Assembly: GCF_001437355.1 (NCBI RefSeq)
Contig: NZ_JQBM01000003.1
Coordinates: forward strand, 61,321-118,768
Reading direction: 5' to 3'
DNA length: 57,448 nt
DNA from: Weissella viridescens
GTDB lineage: Bacteria; Bacillota; Bacilli; Lactobacillales; Lactobacillaceae
Shown: piece by piece, positions 44,094 through 53,274 of the stretch
Layout: the number at the start of each line of letters is the position of its first letter
Numbering within the stretch: the stretch's first letter is position 1
Notes under the pieces: generated by a model
Seen by the model: the letters and a program-made list of their open reading frames with translations, nothing else
Told to the model about the DNA's origin: nothing
Database searches by the model: none
Position numbers and translations under genes: made by a program

Positions 44094-44693
44094 ATGGGAA
44101 ATAAATTCATTAAAACAATCGCTGTTGGTAGTGCCATTGCTGCAAGTGGTTATGCTGTTTATAAGCGACTTGATCAAAAGCAACAAGCCGAAATTCAAAA
44201 TGAAGTGGGTAAGTTGAGTGATGAAGCTAAGGTGCGCTTGGTTGATGCGCAATACGCAGTCAATGACTTGATCGCCAAGGCTGGTCTTGATGAACAAGCC
44301 AATGCGTTGAAGCAAAAAGCTGCTGCTACCTCTGAACAAGTGAAGAAGAGTTCAAACGAGTTGTGGCAAAAGACGCAAAACAAGGTTTCTGATGCACGTG
44401 AAGCCGCACAGGCAAAAAAAGATGATGCAGAAGAAACGATTGTGCTAAATTTAGACAATTTGGATGCAATTCAAGCAGATGCGACTGAAAATGAGACGAT
44501 TTTAAATGAATTGGATCATGCAACCAGCGAAAATGTTGCCGACGACTTAGCAACAATCGAAGCGCAAGTTAAGGCGATTACAGATGACGAAGTCGGTTTG
44601 GCTGAATCTGGTAAGCAGGCCTTGTCTGCCGCTAAGAAAACAGGACTAGCCAATTCAGGTAAGTCAGGTTTAGCTGGCAGTGTTTCTAAATAA
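44094..44693 (+). CDS. YtxH-like coiled-coil protein
   Basis: The 199-residue protein has a short hydrophobic N-terminus (TIAVGSAIAASGYAVYKRL) followed by a long Lys/Ala/Glu-rich helical region, as in YtxH proteins. A Ser/Gly/Leu-rich end (SGKQALSAAKKTGLANSGKSGLAGSV) repeats SGK-LA units. It is likely anchored at the membrane and made with the DUF948 protein. Function is unknown; a stress or envelope role is inferred from relatives. Confidence 0.75.
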   Translation: MGNKFIKTIAVGSAIAASGYAVYKRLDQKQQAEIQNEVGKLSDEAKVRLVDAQYAVNDLIAKAGLDEQANALKQKAAATSEQVKKSSNELWQKTQNKVSDAREAAQAKKDDAEETIVLNLDNLDAIQADATENETILNELDHATSENVADDLATIEAQVKAITDDEVGLAESGKQALSAAKKTGLANSGKSGLAGSVSK

Positions 44694-44703
44694 ATAAAAT
44701 GCG

Positions 44704-44731
44704 AAGTCCCAAGCAATTGGGGCTTTTTTTG
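44704..44731 (+). terminator. Terminator after the YtxH-like gene
   Basis: AAGTCCCAA / TTGGGGCTT with loop GCAA (one G-T pair) and a T-tract. Confidence 0.9.
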
Positions 44732-44763
44732 TGCGATTTTTTTCTTAAATATCTAAAATTCAA

Positions 44764-44792
44764 TTGACTTTTTTGTAAAACATTTATATGAT
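44764..44792 (+). promoter_or_regulatory. Promoter of the fab/acc cluster
   Basis: TTGACT (44764-44769), 17-bp spacer, TATGAT (44787-44792). The -10 box overlaps the first FabT-like operator. Confidence 0.8.
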
Positions 44793-44821
44793 TTGATTAT
44801 CGAATGTTTCGACGTTCGAAA
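44791..44821. promoter_or_regulatory. Two FabT-like operators
   Basis: ATTTGATTATCGAAT (44791-44805) matches the FabT box pattern TTTGAnTnTCAAA with one change. TTTCGACGTTCGAAA (44807-44821) is a second, more symmetric copy one base later. Together they cover the -10 box and start site, where the MarR-family FabT, encoded as the second gene, would repress transcription with acyl-ACP as corepressor. Confidence 0.7.
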
Positions 44822-44844
44822 TAAAAAGAAAAAGGAGTGACACA

Positions 44845-45291
44845 ATGGTTGCCTTAAATACGACAGAAGTTATGGCACTAATTCCAAATCGTTATCCCAT
44901 TCTTTATGTGGATTATGTCGACGAGATGGTGCCTGATGAAAGCTTAGTTGCGACAAAGAATGTAACAATTAATGAACCTTATTTTCAAGGTCATTTTCCA
45001 GGTAACCCGGTGGTTCCCGGTGTATACATTATTGAAGCAATGGCGCAAGCCGCTTCAATTTTGATTTTGTCTTCCCCTAAGTTTGTCGGTAAAACGGCCT
45101 ACATGACTGGAGTTGATAAAGCGCGATTCAAGCGCATGATTACCCCAGGGGATGTGATGAAGATGCATGTCCAGTTTGGTAATTTACGTGAAAATATGGG
45201 AACCGTAAAAGTTCAGACATATGTTGATGATCAATTAGCAACAAAAGCTGAACTCATGTTTGTTGTCTCAAATGATGAGCAAGCAAATTAA
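44845..45291 (+). CDS. fabZ1: FabZ-type 3-hydroxyacyl-ACP dehydratase, possibly a FabN-like dehydratase/isomerase
   Basis: The 148-residue hotdog-fold protein has the catalytic loop GHFPGNPVVPG and the Glu of IIEAMAQAA. It differs from the second FabZ (51446) by IPNRYP in place of LPHRYP and in the strand regions. It occupies the position of fabM at the head of the cluster in streptococci, and no fabM is present. In Enterococcus faecalis the FabZ homologue FabN both dehydrates and isomerises, making unsaturated fatty acids. A similar role here is likely but inferred. Start ATG 44845 follows AAAAAGGAG. Confidence 0.88.
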   Translation: MVALNTTEVMALIPNRYPILYVDYVDEMVPDESLVATKNVTINEPYFQGHFPGNPVVPGVYIIEAMAQAASILILSSPKFVGKTAYMTGVDKARFKRMITPGDVMKMHVQFGNLRENMGTVKVQTYVDDQLATKAELMFVVSNDEQAN

Positions 45292-45308
45292 AAGATGGAG
45301 AAATAGTG

Positions 45309-45770
45309 ATGGTTGCGAGTGATGACACTTTTGAAGAAATTAACGATGCCCTTGTTGATGTTTTCAATAAGGTTGGCTGGATTGAAGAAGCTTCGTTGCA
45401 TGAATCAATTTTTAAAGATATCTCTTTAAAAGAAATGCATATCATCGCGGCTATTTCAATGTATGATGAACCGAGTGCATCTGAGGTGGCAAAAGAAGTC
45501 CATCTGACACCCAGTTCAATGACGACAGCCATCGATAAGTTGGTTAAGAAGGGGTATGTAGAACGTCGCCGTTCTCAAACTGACCGCCGGATTGTGCGTT
45601 TGGGGTTAACGCATCGCGGACGCGTTGTCTACCGTGCGCATCAATCGTTTCATCGTCATTTAACGCATTATTTAGTTGATTCTTTAAATGTGTCGGATAT
45701 GCAGGTAGTTGAAGATGCAATTTTACATCTCCAAGAATATTTGGATAATCTAAATCAATCTATTAAGTAA
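45309..45770 (+). CDS. fabT: FabT, MarR-family regulator of fatty-acid synthesis
   Basis: The 153-residue winged-helix protein shows the MarR recognition region (SASEVAKEVHLTPSSMTTAIDKLVKKGYVERRRSQTDRR split over helix and wing). Its place as second gene of a fab cluster identifies it as FabT, which represses the cluster when bound to long-chain acyl-ACP. The two FabT-like boxes on the promoter at 44791-44821 fit feedback control of the whole unit. ATG 45309 has better spacing to GGAG than the GTG one codon earlier. Confidence 0.93.
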   Translation: MVASDDTFEEINDALVDVFNKVGWIEEASLHESIFKDISLKEMHIIAAISMYDEPSASEVAKEVHLTPSSMTTAIDKLVKKGYVERRRSQTDRRIVRLGLTHRGRVVYRAHQSFHRHLTHYLVDSLNVSDMQVVEDAILHLQEYLDNLNQSIK

Positions 45771-45780
45771 AGATGGTGTA

Positions 45781-46752
45781 ATGGAAAAATTTTCGATTTT
45801 ATCAACGGCATTAGCCGTACCAGCGAATCGCGTTACAAATAACGATCTATCACAAATGATGGATACGTCAGATGAATGGATTAAAAGTCGAACTGGAATT
45901 CGGCAACGTCACATTACGCAAGGACAAACGACAACAGACTTAGCCTATGCAGTCGCCCAAAAGTTACTAGATAAGGCGCATTTGGCAGCATCAGAGCTCG
46001 ATTTTATTATCGTCGCAACAATGTCACCAGATGCGTTGGCCCCAACGGTTTCGACACAAGTCCAGGGATTATTGCGTGCAAACAATGCCTTTGGGATTGA
46101 TATCAATGTTGCCTGTACGGGTTTTGTTAGTGCTTTAAGTTTAGCTGCAAAGCTAATTGAGACGCGCTATCAACATGGTCTAGTCATTGGTGCTGAGACG
46201 TTAAGTCGTTTAGTTGATTGGCATGATCGTTCTACTGCCGTTCTTTTTGGAGATGGGGCAGCAGGGGTCTTAGTTGGTAAGACTGACGCCGAAGTTGGCT
46301 TGATTGGTGAAGGATTTAAGTCATATGGTGATCAAGGAGCTGCGCTAACTGCGGGGCAATTAAATCAACATACGGTCTTTAATGCGACTGATGTGCCGAC
46401 TGATCTATCCTTTCACATGGATGGACGCGCCGTTTATCAATTTGCGACTCGCCGTGTTCCAGAACTCATATTACGAGTCTTAGCGGAAAATGACCTTAGT
46501 GTAGATGATGTAGATTTATTTATTTTGCATCAAGCCAATGCACGTATTATTCAGAGCATTGCGCACCATCTAGATCAGCCGCTGGATAAGTTTCCGATTA
46601 ATGTAGAAGAATATGGGAATACCAGTGCAGCTAGTGTACCTATTCTACTAGCAGAGTTACAGGCTCAAGGTCAACTTCAGCCTGGTCAAAAAATAATGTT
46701 GGCTGGATTCGGGGCAGGTTTAACAACTGGTACCACATTAATCCAAATTTAA
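45781..46752 (+). CDS. fabH: 3-oxoacyl-ACP synthase III (FabH)
   Basis: FabH starts each fatty-acid chain by condensing acetyl- or branched acyl-CoA with malonyl-ACP. The 323-residue protein has the catalytic triad in INVACTGFVSAL (Cys), FILHQANARI (His) and EYGNTSAASVP (Asn), and the family opening NNDLSQMMDTSDEWIKSRTGI. It lies 10 bp after fabT. Confidence 0.96.
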   Translation: MEKFSILSTALAVPANRVTNNDLSQMMDTSDEWIKSRTGIRQRHITQGQTTTDLAYAVAQKLLDKAHLAASELDFIIVATMSPDALAPTVSTQVQGLLRANNAFGIDINVACTGFVSALSLAAKLIETRYQHGLVIGAETLSRLVDWHDRSTAVLFGDGAAGVLVGKTDAEVGLIGEGFKSYGDQGAALTAGQLNQHTVFNATDVPTDLSFHMDGRAVYQFATRRVPELILRVLAENDLSVDDVDLFILHQANARIIQSIAHHLDQPLDKFPINVEEYGNTSAASVPILLAELQAQGQLQPGQKIMLAGFGAGLTTGTTLIQI

Positions 46753-46833
46753 GTTATAATTATTGTATGCATTTATGCAAAAAAATCTAAGTCGTTCAGC
46801 GACTAAAACACAAACCATAGGAGATTATTTATC

Positions 46834-47076
46834 ATGACTAACGAAGAAATTTTTAACAAGGTACAAGCTATTTTGATGGACCAATTCGATTTGGACAAAG
46901 ATGATGTTAAGTTGACTACAAACTTTGAGGACGATATCGAAGCTGATTCATTGGATTTGTTTGAAGTTTTGAACAATGTTGAAGAAGAATTCGATATCGA
47001 ATTGGAAGTTGCTGAAGATATCAAGACAGTGCAAGACCTTGTAAACAAGATTCAAGCACAAATTGACGCAAAGTAA
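46834..47076 (+). CDS. acpP2: Acyl carrier protein (paralogue 2, fab-cluster copy)
   Basis: The 80-residue acidic protein carries the phosphopantetheine site EADSLDLFE with Ser39. It supplies the thioester-bound intermediates to FabH, FabD, FabG, FabZ, FabK and FabF. The 81-bp gap before it has a TATAAT (46755-46760) without a clear -35 box, TGCA-TTTA-TGCA, and a small hairpin AGTCG/CGACT (46790-46804). An internal promoter that keeps ACP abundant is plausible. Confidence 0.95.
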   Translation: MTNEEIFNKVQAILMDQFDLDKDDVKLTTNFEDDIEADSLDLFEVLNNVEEEFDIELEVAEDIKTVQDLVNKIQAQIDAK

Positions 47077-47097
47077 GAACGTAAATAAGGAGCTCAC

Positions 47098-48063
47098 ATG
47101 AACGTACAGTTAGATAACCCAATTTTTGAAAAGTTGGGGATGACCTATCCGATTATTCAAGGTGGTATGGCTTGGGCAGGGACTGGTCAATTAGCTGGTT
47201 CCGTTTCGGAAGCTGGTGGCCTTGGTATTATCGGGACTGGTTATTGGCACGCAGATCAAGTCCGAACGGAAATTCAACGTGCACGTGAAATTACGGATAA
47301 GCCTTTTGGTGTGAACGTGATGCTTATGTCACGTCATATTCGTGAAGTTTTTGATGTCATTATCGAAGAAGGTGTGAAGGTCGTCGCAACTGGTGCGGGT
47401 GATCCAGCACCTTTTCTTGATGAATTGCACGAACACGGTATCATTGTGATTCCCGTGGTACCTTCAGTTGGATTAGCCAAGATGATGGAGAAAAAGGGTG
47501 TTGACGCTGTTGTTGCTGAAGGTGCGGAGTCTGGGGGTCATATTGGCTCACTTTCAACGATGACTTTGGTGCCACAGGTGGTTGACGCTGTTGATATTCC
47601 AGTCATTGCGGCTGGTGGAATCGCCGATGGTCGCGGTGCTGCGGCGGCAATTATGCTTGGGGCTAGTGGTATTCAGATGGGAACGCGTTTCTTAGCTTCT
47701 GATGAATCTGAAATTCACCAAAACTTTAAGGATGCTGTTGTTAAAGCACGTGATATTGGAACGGTCGTTACGGGTGAATTAATGGGTAATCGTGCCCGTG
47801 TGCTTAAAACACCGATGGCTAAGCAATACATTAAAAATGAGCGTGTCGAAGTGACTAAGCCAAAGCCAGATGCTGATGCGATTGAGGAACTTGAGAACGG
47901 TTCATTAAAGCGAGCTGTAATCGATGGAGACAAGAGCACCGGGGCCTTCATGGCTGGTGAAGCAGCTGGAATGGTGAAGGATGTTAAGCCAGTTGCCGAC
48001 ATTTTGTCAGACACGTGGACGCAAGCATCTGAGTTATTGAATCAAACTTGGAGGACCAAGTAA
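47098..48063 (+). CDS. fabK: Enoyl-ACP reductase II, FMN-dependent (FabK)
   Basis: The 321-residue TIM-barrel flavoprotein reduces trans-2-enoyl-ACP. It has the FabK/nitronate monooxygenase motifs YPIIQGGMAWAG, GGLGIIGTGYW, VVAEGAESGGHIGS, IPVIAAGGIADGRG and LGASGIQMGTRFLAS. No FabI is present in the window, so this is likely the elongation reductase, which predicts triclosan insensitivity. The stop overlaps the fabD start by one base. Confidence 0.95.
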   Translation: MNVQLDNPIFEKLGMTYPIIQGGMAWAGTGQLAGSVSEAGGLGIIGTGYWHADQVRTEIQRAREITDKPFGVNVMLMSRHIREVFDVIIEEGVKVVATGAGDPAPFLDELHEHGIIVIPVVPSVGLAKMMEKKGVDAVVAEGAESGGHIGSLSTMTLVPQVVDAVDIPVIAAGGIADGRGAAAAIMLGASGIQMGTRFLASDESEIHQNFKDAVVKARDIGTVVTGELMGNRARVLKTPMAKQYIKNERVEVTKPKPDADAIEELENGSLKRAVIDGDKSTGAFMAGEAAGMVKDVKPVADILSDTWTQASELLNQTWRTK

Positions 48064-48998
48064 TGCGAATTGGTTTATTGCTAAGTGGGCAAGGCGCACA
48101 AAAAGCTGGTATGGGACGCGATCTCTACGAGCAAAATGCGGCTTATCGTGCTGTGGTTGATCAAGCCAGTGATTTAATTGGATACGATTTTCAACAGGAA
48201 ATCCTGGAAAATGATGAGAAACTAGCTCAAACACAGTATGCCCAGATGGCGATTTACACGATGTCAATGGGAATTTATGCTGCATTAGATGACCAGATTA
48301 AAGAACAAGTTGTCGGTGCAGTGGGGTTGAGTTTGGGTGAATATACGGCATTAGCAATCGCTGGTGTCTTGACCTTTGAACAAGGCTTCAAAATTTTGCA
48401 GGATCGTGGTCGCTTTATGCAAGTTGCAAGTGATGCGACTGATAGTAAAATGTTAGTTATTTTAGATAAAGATCAGGATCGTATTTTAAGTTTGATTCAT
48501 CAAGCTCAGTTGGCTGGCGCTACGATTTATCCAGCTAACTTTAATACACCAAAGCAATTGGTCATTGCTGGTTTAGCTGAAGATATTGATCAATTCGCTG
48601 AAAACTTACAACAAGAAGATATTAAGGTTGTGCCGCTAGCTGTAAGTGGTGCTTTTCATACACCATTTATGGACAGTGCAGCAGCTGAATTGACACCACG
48701 GTTAGCCAATGAGGCGATGGCGCCAATGAACGTACCGGTTTACTCGAATACAACAGGTGCGATTTTTGATGACGTTAAAGCAACATTGACGACACAGATT
48801 GTCAGTCCAACACATTTTTCTGATGCACTTTTGGCCATGCAAGCGCAAGGGCTGGATGCAACATTAGAATTAGGCCCAGATAAAACTTTGACGAAGTTTG
48901 CCAAGCAAATTTTAGATAAGCATGTGGACCGCTACACAATTAATGATTTAGCATCATTCCAAACGGTTACAGATGAAATTGTAGGTGAGGAAAAATAA
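48063..48998 (+). CDS. fabD: Malonyl-CoA:ACP transacylase (FabD)
   Basis: The 311-residue enzyme transfers malonyl from CoA to ACP. Motifs are LLLSGQGAQKAGMG, the catalytic Ser in GLSLGEYTAL, and the His in VSGAFHTPFM. ATG 48063 overlaps the fabK stop (TAATG) and follows TTGGAGG inside fabK. The fabG start overlaps its stop in the same manner. Confidence 0.96.
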   Translation: MRIGLLLSGQGAQKAGMGRDLYEQNAAYRAVVDQASDLIGYDFQQEILENDEKLAQTQYAQMAIYTMSMGIYAALDDQIKEQVVGAVGLSLGEYTALAIAGVLTFEQGFKILQDRGRFMQVASDATDSKMLVILDKDQDRILSLIHQAQLAGATIYPANFNTPKQLVIAGLAEDIDQFAENLQQEDIKVVPLAVSGAFHTPFMDSAAAELTPRLANEAMAPMNVPVYSNTTGAIFDDVKATLTTQIVSPTHFSDALLAMQAQGLDATLELGPDKTLTKFAKQILDKHVDRYTINDLASFQTVTDEIVGEEK

Positions 48999-49720
48999 TG
49001 GATTTAAAGAATAAAAATGTTTTAGTGACAGGTTCAACGCGTGGTATTGGTTTAGCAATTGCCAAACGATTCAGTCAACTAGGTGCGAACGTGATTTTAC
49101 ATGGGCGCTCACAACCTAGTGAAACTGTGTTAGCGGATTTTCCTGAGGGAACACCCGTAATTTTAGGAGACATTGCTGACGCGGATACGATTCAACCTGT
49201 TATTCAAGCACTCATTGAAGAAGTTGGTCAAATTGATGTGCTCGTTAACAATGCTGGGATTGTGAAGGATACACTTGCTATTCGGATGTCTTCAGCGGAT
49301 TTTGCTCAGGTAGTTGATACCAATTTAACGGGAACGTTCAATGTTACGCAACCTGTTTTTAAGCACATGCTAAAAAAGCGTACGGGGGCAATTATTAACC
49401 TATCTTCCATTGTTGGCTTACATGGAAACATGGGACAAGCAAATTATGCTGCCTCTAAGGCTGGACTTATTGGTTTAACGAAGTCATTGGCTAAGGAGGG
49501 CGCTTCACGTGGTATTCGTGTGAACGCAATTGCTCCAGGGATGATTGATTCTGATATGACGAGTCAATTAAGCGAAAAGGTTCAAGCGAACATTAAAGAT
49601 GCGATTCCGTTGAAACGTCTGGGTAATGCTGATGAAATTGCACAAACGGCACAATTTTTGATCGAAAACGACTATGTTACAGGTGAAACAATCACTGTTG
49701 ATGGTGGTTTATCACTTTAG
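48998..49720 (+). CDS. fabG: 3-oxoacyl-ACP reductase (FabG)
   Basis: The 240-residue short-chain dehydrogenase has the NADPH loop TGSTRGIGLAIA, NNAG, the catalytic Ser in NLSSIVG and the YxxxK pair in YAASKAG. It reduces 3-ketoacyl-ACP in each elongation round. It is coupled to fabD by a 1-bp overlap and followed by fabF after 24 bp. Confidence 0.96.
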   Translation: MDLKNKNVLVTGSTRGIGLAIAKRFSQLGANVILHGRSQPSETVLADFPEGTPVILGDIADADTIQPVIQALIEEVGQIDVLVNNAGIVKDTLAIRMSSADFAQVVDTNLTGTFNVTQPVFKHMLKKRTGAIINLSSIVGLHGNMGQANYAASKAGLIGLTKSLAKEGASRGIRVNAIAPGMIDSDMTSQLSEKVQANIKDAIPLKRLGNADEIAQTAQFLIENDYVTGETITVDGGLSL

Positions 49721-49744
49721 TCTGAAACAATTGAGGTATAGAAA

Positions 49745-50977
49745 ATGACAAGAGTTGTAATAACTGGATTAGGTGCAATCACACCGATTGGGAATACAGC
49801 TGAAACGTACTTGGATAATTTGATGGATGGGCAAGTCGGAATCGGAGAGATTACGAAGTTTGATGCCTCAGATACTGGTATTTCAGTTGCTGGACAAGTC
49901 AAAGATTTTGATCCAGCTGAACGTATTGGTAAGCGCGAAGCCCGTAAAATGGATTTGTTTTCACAATATGGTGTTCATGCTGCTGGTGAAGCACTTGAAC
50001 AGGCTGGTATCAATGAAGAAAATACTGATCCCAATAAGATGGGGGTCATTTTAGGTAACGGAATTGGTGGTTTGATTACCATTCAAGAACAAGTTATTAA
50101 AATGCATGATAAGGGACCACGTCGTGTTAGCCCAATGTTCGTGCCAATGGCTATTCCAAACATGTTGTCTGGAAATGTGTCGATGCGGTACGGTGCAAGG
50201 AACGTAAATTACGTGCTTTCAACTGCCTGTGCCTCTGCAACCAATGCGATTGGTGAGTCTTACTTGCGCATTAAACATGGTATGGCTGACGTTATGATTA
50301 CGGGTGGATCTGAAGCGACTGTTGAAAAGATGGGGATTTCAGGTTTCGCAGCACTAACAGCACTGTCAACAACCAAGGATCCGATGCATGCCTCATTGCC
50401 TTTTGATGAAGACCGTAATGGTTTCGTTATGGGTGAAGGTTCTGGAATTTTGATTTTGGAATCATTAGAACATGCCCAAGCCCGGGGTGCTAAAATCTTG
50501 GGTGAAGTAGTTGGTTATGGTGCAAATTCAGATGCTTACCATTTGACTGCGCCAACGCCTGATGGTTCAGGGCCTGCTGGATCAATGAAGCTAGCCTTGG
50601 CTGATGCTGATGTGACCCCTGAACAAATCGATTACTTGAACGCACATGGAACTGCTACGCCAACGAACGATTCGGCTGAAGCAAATGCGATTACAAGTGT
50701 CTTTGGTGAAAAAGGTGTCGATGTATCTTCAACTAAGGGGATGACAGGACACTTGTTAGGTGCTGCAGGTGCGGTTGAAGCAATTGCTGCCGTTGGTGCT
50801 TTACTTCGTGATGAGATGCCTGCCAATATCGGTATGACCCACCAAGGTGAAGATACAGCGAGCGTAAAGTTAGTTAAGCAAGGTGAACAAAAGAAGCCAG
50901 TGCATTACACGATGTCTGCAAATTACGGTTTCGGTGGTCACAATGCTGCGCTAGTCTTTAAAGAGTGGGGTGAATAG
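49745..50977 (+). CDS. fabF: 3-oxoacyl-ACP synthase II (FabF)
   Basis: The 410-residue condensing enzyme elongates acyl-ACP. The catalytic Cys is in STACASATNAIG, with His residues in NAHGTATPTND and MTGHLLGAAG. If FabZ1 is a dehydratase/isomerase, FabF must also elongate the cis intermediate, as FabO does in E. faecalis; no FabB is seen in this cluster. Confidence 0.96.
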   Translation: MTRVVITGLGAITPIGNTAETYLDNLMDGQVGIGEITKFDASDTGISVAGQVKDFDPAERIGKREARKMDLFSQYGVHAAGEALEQAGINEENTDPNKMGVILGNGIGGLITIQEQVIKMHDKGPRRVSPMFVPMAIPNMLSGNVSMRYGARNVNYVLSTACASATNAIGESYLRIKHGMADVMITGGSEATVEKMGISGFAALTALSTTKDPMHASLPFDEDRNGFVMGEGSGILILESLEHAQARGAKILGEVVGYGANSDAYHLTAPTPDGSGPAGSMKLALADADVTPEQIDYLNAHGTATPTNDSAEANAITSVFGEKGVDVSSTKGMTGHLLGAAGAVEAIAAVGALLRDEMPANIGMTHQGEDTASVKLVKQGEQKKPVHYTMSANYGFGGHNAALVFKEWGE

Positions 50978-50979
50978 TT

Positions 50980-51423
50980 TTGGAATTAACATTAGATGAA
51001 CTAAAGGACTTAATTCAAACGCTTGATGCAAGTTCATTACGTGAATTTTCAGTTAATGAAGGGGAATATACACTTCATTTAAGTAGAAATGAGGCGCCAA
51101 CGGTCGTTACGCAAACGCAAACGCCGGCGGGACCAGCTCCAGAATCAGCACCTGTAACGGATGCGCCTGTTGTGGAACCCGCTGGAACATATATTACTGC
51201 GCCGTTGGTTGGAACAGTTTACCTACGTCCAAATCCAGATGCAGAACCATTTGTGCAAGTCGGAGGCCATGTTAATGCGGGTGATCAAGTTGCTTTAATT
51301 GAAGCGATGAAATTGATGACACCGATTAAAAGTGACGTGAGCGGAACGATTAAACAAGTGTTAGTTGCAGATGAAGATATGGTTGATTATGAAATGAACC
51401 TATTTGAAATTATACCCGACTAA
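50980..51423 (+). CDS. accB: Biotin carboxyl carrier protein of acetyl-CoA carboxylase (AccB)
   Basis: The 147-residue protein starts at a TTG (50980) two bases after fabF, with GTGGGGTG as ribosome site. A Pro/Ala/Thr-rich linker (about 38-70) leads to the biotinyl domain with EAMKLMTPI, in which Lys111 carries biotin. It shuttles CO2 between AccC and AccDA. Confidence 0.95.
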   Translation: MELTLDELKDLIQTLDASSLREFSVNEGEYTLHLSRNEAPTVVTQTQTPAGPAPESAPVTDAPVVEPAGTYITAPLVGTVYLRPNPDAEPFVQVGGHVNAGDQVALIEAMKLMTPIKSDVSGTIKQVLVADEDMVDYEMNLFEIIPD

Positions 51424-51445
51424 ATAGTAGGGAGGGGGCAGTATC

Positions 51446-51874
51446 ATGGAATTAAATACACAAGAAATTCAAGAAATCTTACCACATCGTTATCCAATGT
51501 TACTTGTTGATCGTGTTGAGGAAATTACACCTGGTCAGTCAGCAACTGGTATCAAAAATGTAACGATGAACGAGGAAGTTTTCCAAGGGCATTTCCCTGG
51601 AAATCCAACTTTTCCTGGGGTCATGATGATTGAAGCTTTGGCCCAAACTGGTGCAATTGCGATTTTGACATTACCCGAGTTCAAAGGGAAAACAGTTTAC
51701 TTGGCAAGCATCCCCAAGGCACGTTTCCGTAAGAAGGTTGAGCCAGGTGACCAAATTAAGTTAACGGTCGAATTGGAAAAGTTCCGTGGCAATGTTGGAA
51801 TGGGTAAAGGGACAGCTTATGTAAATGGTAAGCGTGTCACAACCGCTGAACTAACATTTGCGATTGGAGACTAA
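51446..51874 (+). CDS. fabZ2: 3-hydroxyacyl-ACP dehydratase (FabZ)
   Basis: The 142-residue hotdog protein has the full FabZ signature LPHRYPMLLVDRV, GHFPGNPTFPG and the Glu of MIEALAQTG. It is the likely general dehydratase of the elongation cycle, in its conserved place between accB and accC. GGGAGGGGG precedes the start. Compare the divergent copy at 44845. Confidence 0.95.
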   Translation: MELNTQEIQEILPHRYPMLLVDRVEEITPGQSATGIKNVTMNEEVFQGHFPGNPTFPGVMMIEALAQTGAIAILTLPEFKGKTVYLASIPKARFRKKVEPGDQIKLTVELEKFRGNVGMGKGTAYVNGKRVTTAELTFAIGD

Positions 51875-51876
51875 GT

Positions 51877-53274
51877 ATGTTTAAAAAAGTTCTAGTTGCT
51901 AATCGTGGTGAAATTGCGGTTAGAATTATCCGTACATTGCGTGAAATGGGCATTCAATCTGTTGCAGTTTATTCAACTGCAGATAAAGATAGTTTGCACG
52001 TGCAATTAGCTGATGAAGCGGTCGCCATTGGTGGACCACGGGCGCAAGATAGTTATTTAGATATGAATAATATTTTGAGTGCGGCCTTGTTAACAGGGGC
52101 AGAAGCCATTCATCCAGGGTATGGTTTTCTTTCTGAAAATGATATGTTTGCTGAAATGGTGACAGCGGTTGGCATCAAATGGATTGGTCCAAGCTCTGAG
52201 GTTATCGCTTTGATGGGAAACAAAGCCCAGGCGCGTGAAGCGATGCGTAAGGCCGATGTTCCTGTAATTCCGGGTTCAGAAGGTTTTGTACGTGATATCG
52301 AAGCGGTGGAGTCAGTTGCTAATAAAATAGGGTACCCCATTCTGCTTAAAGCCGCCGCTGGTGGTGGTGGTAAAGGAATGCGCTTTGTTTACCACCAAGA
52401 CGAATTGGCGAGTCAGTTTGCTGATGCACAACATGAAGCACAGGCTGCTTTTGGTGATGATCATCTTTATGTTGAAAAGGTGATGACAAATGTGCGCCAT
52501 ATTGAAATGCAGATTCTACGGGATCAGCAAGGTAATATAGTTTATTTACCTGAGCGTAATTGTTCTTTGCAGCGTAAAAATCAGAAGTTGATTGAAGAAA
52601 CGCCTGCAGTAGGTGTTTCTGAACAACAACGTGCTGAATTAGGTGCAATTTCAAAACGTGCGGTTGATGCGATTGGCTATGAGAATACTGGAACGATTGA
52701 GTTCTTACAAGATGAATCGGGTCATTTCTATTTTATGGAAATGAATACGCGAATCCAAGTAGAACACCCAGTAACTGAGATGTTGGTAAATATTGATTTA
52801 GTACGCATGCAGATTTTAATTGCCGCAGGTGAATCATTGCAAATTAAGCAGTCTGATTTACGGATGCAAGGTCATGTGATTGAGGCGCGTTTAAACGCGG
52901 AAGTTCCTGAAACTGGCTTTTTGCCAAGCACAGGCACGATTGATCACCTTTTCTGGCCTAACGGTGGTTTGGGTAGTCGTATTGATACAGGTATTTATGA
53001 ACATGACCAAATTAAGCCATACTATGATGCCATGATTGGTAAAGTGATTGCCCAAGATGACAATCGCACTTTGGCCATTCAAAAATTACGTCGGTTATTA
53101 GCAGAAACGCAAATTGATGGTGTTCAAACAAACCGAGGTTTCCAACTCGATTTGTTACATGATGCTAACTTTGTTGCGGGTGATTTTAATACGACTTATA
53201 TTGAAGATGTCTTTTTGCCAAATTGGCAAAAGCAGCTTGAGGAGGGTGACGATGGGAGCAGCACATCAATTTAA
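51877..53274 (+). CDS. accC: Biotin carboxylase subunit of acetyl-CoA carboxylase (AccC)
   Basis: The 465-residue ATP-grasp enzyme carboxylates biotin on AccB. Motifs are [30 protein letters not shown], the glycine-rich lid [11 protein letters not shown], and [16 protein letters not shown]. It starts 2 bp after fabZ2 and its 3' end overlaps accD by 23 bp. Confidence 0.97.
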   Translation: MFKKVLVANRGEIAVRIIRTLREMGIQSVAVYSTADKDSLHVQLADEAVAIGGPRAQDSYLDMNNILSAALLTGAEAIHPGYGFLSENDMFAEMVTAVGIKWIGPSSEVIALMGNKAQAREAMRKADVPVIPGSEGFVRDIEAVESVANKIGYPILLKAAAGGGGKGMRFVYHQDELASQFADAQHEAQAAFGDDHLYVEKVMTNVRHIEMQILRDQQGNIVYLPERNCSLQRKNQKLIEETPAVGVSEQQRAELGAISKRAVDAIGYENTGTIEFLQDESGHFYFMEMNTRIQVEHPVTEMLVNIDLVRMQILIAAGESLQIKQSDLRMQGHVIEARLNAEVPETGFLPSTGTIDHLFWPNGGLGSRIDTGIYEHDQIKPYYDAMIGKVIAQDDNRTLAIQKLRRLLAETQIDGVQTNRGFQLDLLHDANFVAGDFNTTYIEDVFLPNWQKQLEEGDDGSSTSI

